A stretch of DNA of 22,987 nt from CAYMCV01 sp964389005 (GTDB taxonomy: Bacteria; Bacillota; Clostridia; Lachnospirales; Lachnospiraceae): positions 1-22,987 of the forward strand of contig CAYMCV010000031.1 in NCBI GenBank assembly GCA_964389005.1, given 5' to 3'. Positions 8,039 through 13,423 of the stretch are shown piece after piece. The notes under the pieces are model-generated. The model did no database searches. It had not been told where the DNA came from and saw only the letters and a list, made by a program, of their open reading frames with translations. How positions within the stretch are numbered: the first letter of the stretch is position 1; each line of letters opens with the position of its first letter. Both the position numbers and the translations under genes were made by a program.

Positions 8039-8380
8039 TTACGGCAGGAACATCATGTCAGTCAAAATGACGGCAAGAATCAAAAGCAGTATAAAAACAT
8101 AGCCACAAAGCAATATTCGAATACAAGTTTTGAAGCGAAAACGTCGCTTCATCTTGCGTCCCACCGGACGGTTGTCATTCTCGTGTGAAGAGGAGTCGCC
8201 GGGATGGGACATTTCTTTCGGTAAGAGCGAGAGGCCCATTTGGTGATAGGTATCACGACAACTGTCGCAGGAGCAAAGATGTGCTTGCAACATAGCCTCT
8301 GTTTCATCGCTCGTCATGCGATCGAGTGATAGCGGAAACAGGTCGGTATAAACGCTGCAGGGAATATTGATTTCATTCAT
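8039..8380 (-). CDS. Short zinc-finger anti-sigma factor with single TM
   Basis: A 113-residue protein with the same zinc-binding anti-sigma motif (His34-x3-Cys38-x2-Cys41, in AHLCSCDSCRDTY) and a membrane helix at about residues 86-110. Only about three residues follow the helix, so it has essentially no external sensor. Its ATG overlaps the last 8 bases of the sigma gene, with AAGGAG inside the sigma coding region, which points to translational coupling and near-equal synthesis. The partner is therefore expected to be the adjacent ECF sigma factor. Its lack of a sensor suggests either a constitutive brake or cooperation with the full-length anti-sigma encoded next. The N-terminal pattern (LFPLSLDRMTSDETEAMLQAH) resembles that of the second anti-sigma (LLPLSHDALTGSDSEQLIQAH), so they look paralogous. 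Confidence 0.85.
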   Translation of the reverse strand: MNEINIPCSVYTDLFPLSLDRMTSDETEAMLQAHLCSCDSCRDTYHQMGLSLLPKEMSHPGDSSSHENDNRPVGRKMKRRFRFKTCIRILLCGYVFILLLILAVILTDMMFLP

Positions 8381-8867
8381 AGTCTTTTAGCTCCTTTCCG
8401 AGAATTTGTTTGGCACGATAAAAAGTGACGCGTGACCAGTTCTCCGATTGTGACAGGATGTCACCGATTTCTTTGAAACTCAATTCGCCGGTCAGGCGCA
8501 ACATGACCACGTCTCGCATCGGTGATGAAAGTTTCTGGATTGCCTGATAGATATGCAGTCTGGCTTCGCTTTCCAGATAGGATTTTTCCGTTTCTTCCTG
8601 CATGGCAGTTTCGACAGCATCATCGAAGGGGACTTCCCGGCGACGTCTTTTTTTATCTAAATTCTGATAAAAAGTATATTTGGCAATTTGGCACAACCAA
8701 GTCGACATCTTACAGTCGCCCCGAAAACCGGTGATTTTTACGGTGGCACGATAGAAAGTTTCCTGCGTCAATTCCTCTGCCATATCGGCATTGCCGCCGG
8801 TCAGCGTCAACAGATATCCGTAGACGGTATCAAAATAGTGTTCATATGCCTGTGAGATATCTTCCAT
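8373..8867 (-). CDS. ECF-family RNA polymerase sigma factor
   Basis: A 164-residue sigma-70-family factor of the extracytoplasmic-function type. Region 2 spans about residues 5-72 (YEHYFDTVYGYLLTL, DMAEELTQETFYRA, FRGDCKMSTWLCQIAKYTF). Region 4 spans about 110-160 with a helix-turn-helix (LSSPMRDVVMLRLTGELSFK, then EIGDILSQSENWSRVTFYRA). Regions 1 and 3 are absent, as usual for the type. ATG 8867 is chosen because AAAGGAGGTGA lies directly upstream; an in-frame extension to 8963 would run through the promoter-like sequence. It overlaps the short anti-sigma gene. It should direct polymerase to TGTAAC/CGGAC-like promoters, one of which appears upstream of its own gene. Confidence 0.93.
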   Translation of the reverse strand: MEDISQAYEHYFDTVYGYLLTLTGGNADMAEELTQETFYRATVKITGFRGDCKMSTWLCQIAKYTFYQNLDKKRRRREVPFDDAVETAMQEETEKSYLESEARLHIYQAIQKLSSPMRDVVMLRLTGELSFKEIGDILSQSENWSRVTFYRAKQILGKELKDYE

Positions 8868-9232
8868 CGTGTCACCTCCTTTTTCATTGCGTTCTGAAAC
8901 ATTAGTCCGTTTTGGTATGCGTTTCGTTACAACTTGTTGAAAGAATTTGTTGGTTAAATTCAAACAGAAATGTATTACAAATCACGTTTCCACTTGGCAA
9001 CGGGATTATTTATCGTGTATTCGATATCTACGGCATAAGTATAACGTATTTTGAGAAGCCTGTCATGGTGCAACTTCATAGATTGTCAAAGATGAATTGA
9101 CGATTCATTTTTATGGTACTAAAATTTGTGAATATATACATTTTTGATACATTTGGATGTTACAATCATGTTATTAAGTGCAAATTGTATTTTGATACGT
9201 AAGAAGAAATAAGTAATGTATTGGAGGAAACT
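8868..9232. other. Divergent intergenic region, sigma operon versus lipoprotein gene
   Basis: About 365 bases without a credible gene. It holds the ECF-type promoter of the sigma operon (8903-8931). A small hairpin, ATGAAT-TGACG-ATTCAT (9092-9108), is followed by TTTTT. A weak rightward promoter candidate, TTGTGA (9126-9131) and TACATT (9148-9153) 16 bases apart, could serve the lipoprotein gene. The rest is A/T-rich with no clear structure. Confidence 0.45.
8903..8931 (-). promoter_or_regulatory. ECF-type promoter in front of the sigma operon
   Basis: On the minus strand TGTAAC (8931-8926) is followed after 16 bases by CGGACTA (8909-8903). The AAC-type -35 and CG-plus-AC -10 with this spacing are typical of ECF promoters. 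The start would fall about 30 bases before the sigma ATG, fitting autoregulation. Confidence 0.5.
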
Positions 9233-10678
9233 ATGAAAAAGAGATGGGTGTTTTTACTGTTGGCGGCAGCAATAGCGGTATTGCCGGCGTGCAACGAGGG
9301 AGGCGGCAGCATTGATGATGATTATGCACGCCTCAAGGATGAGACTGTTCAAGGAAGCGCAATTGAAAGTTCAGCGGCGAATACGCCGATTCCGAAGAGT
9401 TTGGATTATGTGGTGGTAAGTGAGTCCGGCGGCAACGACCTTGCGGTAAAGGCGGAAGTGGTATCAAACGGTTCTGATATGGCAACCGTATTCGGGATGG
9501 AAGTATGCGATATCAACGATGATTATCTCAAAGAACTTGCGGCGTCCATTTTTGACAATGGCGAGTATACGGTGGAAAAACCGTACTACATATGCGACGA
9601 CAGTGAATTGAATGCCTTGATGACCGAACTCAGCGAAGGCATGGATCAAAACGATAAGGTTTTAACCTGCCCGGAAGCAATAGCAGAAATTCAGATTTTA
9701 CTTGCGAAGTATAATGTTTCCAGAGTACAGGAAATGACAGAAGACCAAGTCATTGTTCATGTTGAGAATACGGGTATTACTTACAGATGGGGAAACAATG
9801 TGACAGATCGATTCGATTTGTCGCTTGATTGTGCTTTGCTGAAGGGAACCGTTGACGGGAAAAAATATGAACTGTGTTACACCAAATATGATCATGGGAC
9901 ATCCGTAAAACTTCGAACGTTGGAAATGGTGACTCTTTCAGACAATATTTGCAATTTGGACTCCACCGTATTTGAAGACAGAAACGGAGGAAACCCTTGC
10001 GTTATCGAAGAATCAAGAGAACTTGCAGGAACAATGCTCGAACGGCTCGGATACGATGATTTTGTAGAGTTTTCCGCAGCGAAAAGAAAGTGTCGTGGAA
10101 GATCGGGCGACGTTTTTATGGACGGATATAACATCTTCTATACACGTGAAATGAATGGCGTCACGAATTTGATTACTGATAATGCGCGTAGTTTGACGCA
10201 GGAGATGATTGATACCAATACGGAGAGTACATACGGACAAGAGTATGTCTGTATCCGGATTGATCACACGGGAATCATCGGTGTTGATTTTTATTATCCT
10301 TGCAAACTGACGGGAGAAGTCACCACGGTTGAACTTATGAATTTCGAAGAGATAGATGCAATTGCACAGGACAAAATAAAGGAAATGCTTGGGAAGGTTG
10401 AGGCGGAGGATGAGTCACTGCTTCGATATCTGGTATTGTTACGGAGTCCGATCGGCGATGTTTTCAAAGTTCAATTTACATATGTACCCACGAATTATCA
10501 GGGAAAAATATCCTATGTACCGACATGGATGTACATATCTCAATATGATAATTCCAGTGATTTACTCTATTATACGAACTACTTTGCATTGATTGGTGTC
10601 AATGCAATCGACGGAAGCGTGACGAATTACTACTTTGATGCGCCGCTTTCCATAGTCGAGTATAACTACTACTACTAA
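9233..10678 (+). CDS. Large lipoprotein of unknown function
   Basis: A 481-residue exported protein with a lipoprotein signal ending LPAC (Cys20 region), followed by a Gly/Ser/Asp-rich linker (EGGGSIDDDYARL). No catalytic motif is recognised. The mature part is rich in acidic and aromatic residues and ends in a Tyr-rich tail (SIVEYNYYY). The organisation, with a repeated beta-rich pattern and long spacing, recalls uncharacterised Lachnospiraceae lipoproteins (perhaps the DUF6034 type), but that is a guess. ATG 9233 follows GGAGG with five bases between; the in-frame TTG at 9221 overlaps the ribosome site. It diverges from the ECF sigma operon. Lipoproteins next to ECF systems are sometimes their targets, but no ECF motif was found on this strand. 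It is followed by two hairpins, the second a strong terminator. Confidence 0.75.
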   Translation: MKKRWVFLLLAAAIAVLPACNEGGGSIDDDYARLKDETVQGSAIESSAANTPIPKSLDYVVVSESGGNDLAVKAEVVSNGSDMATVFGMEVCDINDDYLKELAASIFDNGEYTVEKPYYICDDSELNALMTELSEGMDQNDKVLTCPEAIAEIQILLAKYNVSRVQEMTEDQVIVHVENTGITYRWGNNVTDRFDLSLDCALLKGTVDGKKYELCYTKYDHGTSVKLRTLEMVTLSDNICNLDSTVFEDRNGGNPCVIEESRELAGTMLERLGYDDFVEFSAAKRKCRGRSGDVFMDGYNIFYTREMNGVTNLITDNARSLTQEMIDTNTESTYGQEYVCIRIDHTGIIGVDFYYPCKLTGEVTTVELMNFEEIDAIAQDKIKEMLGKVEAEDESLLRYLVLLRSPIGDVFKVQFTYVPTNYQGKISYVPTWMYISQYDNSSDLLYYTNYFALIGVNAIDGSVTNYYFDAPLSIVEYNYYY

Positions 10679-10743
10679 ATTTCTGCAGATTTGTGTTTGG
10701 CGATTAAGTTTTGGCGTTTGATGACCGATAAGGAATATACAGG

Positions 10744-10771
10744 TAAAAATTACCCGGCCAAGTAATTTTTA
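10744..10771 (+). terminator. A/T-rich hairpin after the lipoprotein gene
   Basis: TAAAAATTAC pairs with GTAATTTTTA around CCGGCCAA. The stem is A/T-rich and the T-run is part of the stem, so on its own it is a weak terminator; it could act with the stronger one 30 bases on. Confidence 0.3.
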
Positions 10772-10800
10772 GCTGAATCAAACATATCGCAGAAACCAAG

Positions 10801-10852
10801 GACGGTATTGATTGGGAAAAAGGATATTTTCCGACCGATGCCGTCTTTTTTT
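10801..10852 (+). terminator. Strong intrinsic terminator of the lipoprotein gene
   Basis: GACGGTAT pairs with ATGCCGTC (one G-U), enclosing a second stem GGAAAA/TTTTCC, and is followed directly by a run of T to 10852. It lies about 120 bases after the lipoprotein stop codon and before the EF-hand gene. Confidence 0.8.
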
Positions 10853-10881
10853 GTATTCTGATGCGACACGGAGGGAGCAGG

Positions 10882-10909
10882 TTGACGAAAGAGGAGACAA
10901 CAATACAAA
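10882..10909 (+). promoter_or_regulatory. Possible promoter of the EF-hand gene
   Basis: TTGACG (10882-10887) and TACAAA (10904-10909) are 16 bases apart, placed after the strong terminator and 23 bases before the ATG. The short leader and imperfect -10 keep confidence low. Confidence 0.35.
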
Positions 10910-10931
10910 GGTCATGCGAAAAGGGGGTAAT

Positions 10932-11966
10932 ATGATTATCAGTTCTTCTGAGTTTGGGATGGAGTCAAGCAGAAGATACTTATCCGTGCATATGCAGTCA
11001 GAGACGATGCTTGGTTCGAACACCGCAGAAGTGCAAAAAGCAAAGGAAACATTTCGCAATTTGTTGAAAGAGGAGCAGGAAGACAGCCTTGCGTCGCAGA
11101 TGGAGGACAGTATGCTTGGGTTGCGGCAGGGAAGACGTAATGTGTCATCCGTGACCAAGGCGGAATATGAGCGTGAAGAGGATTCTATTCAGACGATAAA
11201 GACAAGATGTATTTTTTATCTGATTCGCGCACTTTTTGCGACGAAGTCTCAAAGCAATCCATACGCATCGCTTGTGCAAAACGGTGATTCCTCCGGTACA
11301 GAGACATATGAGAGAATGTCGTTTCAAGCAGAAGCGGAGCAGACGGAATTCCACACAGAGGGAACGGTGGTGACGGCGGATGGGCGGCAAATCAATTTTG
11401 GTTTAGATTTGATGATGAGCCGGAGTTTTAGCGAATACTATGCCGAGAAGTATACACCGCCGACCAATGCGCAACTCATTGACCCGTTGGTGATCAATCT
11501 GGACGGGAATATTGCCAATTTGGGCGATCAGACATTTTTCTTTGATTTGGATGGTGACGGTACGCAGGAAAATATACATGCGCTTACGCCGGGAAGCGGT
11601 TATTTGGCGCTTGATCGAAACGGCGACGGTGTCATCAACGATGGAAATGAACTGTTTGGAACGAAGTCCGGAAACGGGTTTGAAGATCTTCGGATGTTTG
11701 ACGAGGATGGAAACGGCTGGATTGACGAGAATGATGAAATCTGGAATAAACTGCAAATCTGGACAAAGGGCGAGGACGGAAAAGACATGCTGTTTCGACT
11801 TGCCGAGAAGGGCGTCGGCGCCATATGTTTGCGTCATGTCGAAACGCAGTTTTCTCTGAATCAGGCAAACAGCAATGCGATGCGCGGAATGATTCGAAAT
11901 ACCGGCATGTTTCTCTATGAAAACGGGGAAGTCGGAACAGTCATGCACTTGGATGTTGCAACCTAA
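10932..11966 (+). CDS. EF-hand-like calcium-binding protein without signal peptide
   Basis: A 344-residue protein. The C-terminal half (about residues 180-340) carries three Asp-rich EF-hand-type loops: DLDGDGTQEN (from Asp205), DRNGDGVINDGNE (from Asp228) and DEDGNGWIDENDE (from Asp257). Around them is the block seen in RTX-type and VCBS-like secreted proteins (FFFDLDGDG, GYLALDRNGDG, ELFG, WIDENDEIWNKLQIW), so calcium binding is likely. The N-terminal part (MIISSSEFGMESSRRY and a long polar helix-rich stretch) has no signal peptide; this opening recurs in clostridial proteins of unknown role. ATG 10932 follows AAGGGGG; upstream in-frame residues would start inside the terminator. An REP-like repeat starts two bases after the stop codon. 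Substrate and location are unknown. Confidence 0.75.
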   Translation: MIISSSEFGMESSRRYLSVHMQSETMLGSNTAEVQKAKETFRNLLKEEQEDSLASQMEDSMLGLRQGRRNVSSVTKAEYEREEDSIQTIKTRCIFYLIRALFATKSQSNPYASLVQNGDSSGTETYERMSFQAEAEQTEFHTEGTVVTADGRQINFGLDLMMSRSFSEYYAEKYTPPTNAQLIDPLVINLDGNIANLGDQTFFFDLDGDGTQENIHALTPGSGYLALDRNGDGVINDGNELFGTKSGNGFEDLRMFDEDGNGWIDENDEIWNKLQIWTKGEDGKDMLFRLAEKGVGAICLRHVETQFSLNQANSNAMRGMIRNTGMFLYENGEVGTVMHLDVAT

Positions 11967-11968
11967 CA

Positions 11969-12054
11969 TGTTACATGGGGACGGAGCAAGTGTAACATAA
12001 TCAGATAACAAAAATGATGGTGCAGGGATATCGATTATTGATATCTTTGCACCA
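11969..12054 (+). repeat. 83-bp direct repeat, copy A, including a REP-like unit
   Basis: Positions 11972-12054 are identical base for base to 13333-13415. The first 28 bases from 11969 form a REP-like unit with TGTTACA/TGTAACA ends and core GGGGACGGAGCAAGTGTAAC. The second part holds a hairpin (12018-12054): TGGTGCAGGGATATC and GATATCTTTGCACCA, a 15-pair stem with two G-U pairs around a 7-base loop. It begins two bases after the EF-hand stop codon. Confidence 0.9.
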
Positions 12055-12388
12055 GTTCTATTAGTTCTGACAAAAACACTTGTTAGTCAAATTGCACCGG
12101 AAAAATATGCAATTTTAAACCAAAAAAGACTTGCCATTCTTCTAAAAACTGATAAAATAGAACTGAACTTTCGAACCACTTAATCATGGTCATTTCGACC
12201 GCAAATTCCACATGGAAATTGTAGTAAAATCGGTATCACTCTAAGTGATGTAAAATCCCACTTTCCTCACACTGTGATACAATCTGTAACACGTCAACTG
12301 CATTATGCCTCTATTTATCGTATACGTTGCCGACAATCCTTAATACTGGGCATTCGCACTACGATACACATCTGAAAGGAGTTTTTCT
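12055..12388. other. Leader region of the Rpn-type nuclease gene
   Basis: About 330 bases between repeat copy A and the nuclease start. No gene is visible. A promoter candidate sits at 12131-12158, which would give a leader of about 220 bases. No stable structure was recognised in that leader, and I cannot exclude a second promoter nearer the gene. Confidence 0.4.
12131..12158 (+). promoter_or_regulatory. Possible promoter of the Rpn-type nuclease gene
   Basis: TTGCCA (12131-12136) and TAAAAT (12153-12158) each match five of six consensus bases with 16 bases between. Confidence 0.4.
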
Positions 12389-13327
12389 ATGGAAAACATT
12401 CGAAACATTTATGATCGCATTTTTAAACGCATTTTTTCATTGTCAGACCTTGCTACCGTCAATCTGATTAATGGTCTGTTTGGCACAAATTATCCGCCCG
12501 ATTCCAAGGTTGACTACCTCAGAAACGAGTTTGTCAGAAGTGATTTGCATGAACGTCTGTCCGATGTTGTTCTTCGCATTCAGGACAGAATCTATCACTT
12601 AGAAGCGCAGATGAAACCCGACTCGGCCATTGTTCTTCGGGTTTTCGAGTATGGCTACTATGTTGCTATGGAAACACGAAACGGCAACATGAAACTTCGC
12701 TTTCCAAATCCTATTGTTATCTACCTTGATCAAAGTGAAAACCGGCCCGAAACCAGTGAACTATGTCTGGAATTTGAGGGTCAGGGAGAGTTTACGTTCA
12801 CGGTGAAGAATTTCTTTTATCAGGAGCATGAAATCACAGAACTGAATCAGAGAAAGATGGTTTTACTGATACCGTTTCGCCTGTTACAGATTAAGAACAT
12901 TCTGAATAAAGAAGTCAATGATGAAAACCTCGAAGCATTGCGGAAACTGATTCAGGATGATATAATAATGAGCATAGATGCAAACCGGAAGGTTGGTAAT
13001 ATCACCAAAGACGATGCAAATCAGCTATTCGAGCTGACGCATAAACTATATGCTCATATCAGCAAGAATTATGAAGAACTTGGAGGTGGCGAAGCGATGA
13101 AAGAACTGTTACCAGGAGCAATGGAACTGCCTAATGACAAATACCGAATACGAATTGACGAACTGGAGGCGGAGATAAAACAAGCCGAAACCAAGGCGAA
13201 TCAAGCCGAAACCAAGGCGAAGCGCATTGAAGCAGAAAAAGAACAGGCCGAAACCAAGGCGAAACAAGCCGAAACTGAAATTGCCGAACTACGAAAAAGG
13301 ATCATAGAACTTGAGTCAAAAGAATAG
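12389..13327 (+). CDS. Rpn-family PD-(D/E)XK nuclease / putative transposase with coiled-coil tail
   Basis: A 312-residue protein of the Rpn (recombination-promoting nuclease, PDDEXK_2) group, often labelled putative transposase. The start NIYDRIFKRIFS matches the family's opening. Likely metal-binding residues are Asp59 (RLSDVV) and Glu72-x-Gln74 (HLEAQMK), followed by the usual YGYYVAMETRNG segment. After about residue 250 the protein turns into a coiled coil of repeated QAETKAK-type heptads, encoded by near-identical 21-base DNA repeats (about 13178-13275). AAAGGAG lies 7 bases before the ATG. Known Rpn proteins promote RecA-independent recombination and several are tied to defence; which applies here is unknown. 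The gene is bracketed by identical 83-bp direct repeats, and no partner transposase is present. Confidence 0.85.
   Translation: MENIRNIYDRIFKRIFSLSDLATVNLINGLFGTNYPPDSKVDYLRNEFVRSDLHERLSDVVLRIQDRIYHLEAQMKPDSAIVLRVFEYGYYVAMETRNGNMKLRFPNPIVIYLDQSENRPETSELCLEFEGQGEFTFTVKNFFYQEHEITELNQRKMVLLIPFRLLQIKNILNKEVNDENLEALRKLIQDDIIMSIDANRKVGNITKDDANQLFELTHKLYAHISKNYEELGGGEAMKELLPGAMELPNDKYRIRIDELEAEIKQAETKANQAETKAKRIEAEKEQAETKAKQAETEIAELRKRIIELESKE
13178..13275 (+). repeat. Short in-frame repeats encoding coiled-coil heptads
   Basis: The unit CAAGCCGAAACCAAGGCGAA and close variants occur four times, two in direct succession and two after a divergent stretch, all in frame with the nuclease gene. They code for QAETKAN/QAETKAK heptads, so copy number could change by slippage without shifting the frame. 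Confidence 0.8.
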
Positions 13328-13329
13328 TA

Positions 13330-13415
13330 TGATACATGGGGACGGAGCAAGTGTAACATAATCAGATAACAAAAATGATGGTGCAGGGATATCGATTATT
13401 GATATCTTTGCACCA
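13330..13415 (+). repeat. 83-bp direct repeat, copy B, including a REP-like unit
   Basis: Positions 13333-13415 repeat copy A exactly. The REP-like part begins with TGATACATGG at 13330, two bases after the nuclease TAG. The hairpin (13379-13415) is followed by T-rich sequence on both strands (TTTCATTTTT rightward, TCATTTTTG leftward), so it may terminate both the nuclease gene and the convergent TIR gene, whose stop lies 8 bases on. Confidence 0.9.
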
Positions 13416-13423
13416 TTTCATTT

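Noticed and set aside
8868..8963. N-terminal extension of the sigma factor to 8963
   Set aside because: The added residues do not match sigma region 2, and the extension would cover the strong ribosome site and the ECF promoter motif.
12389..13327. Nuclease gene with its direct repeats as a classical insertion sequence
   Set aside because: There are no terminal inverted repeats or DDE/serine/tyrosine transposase motifs; the flanks are long direct repeats containing a dispersed element, so it is described as a repeat-bracketed cassette instead.
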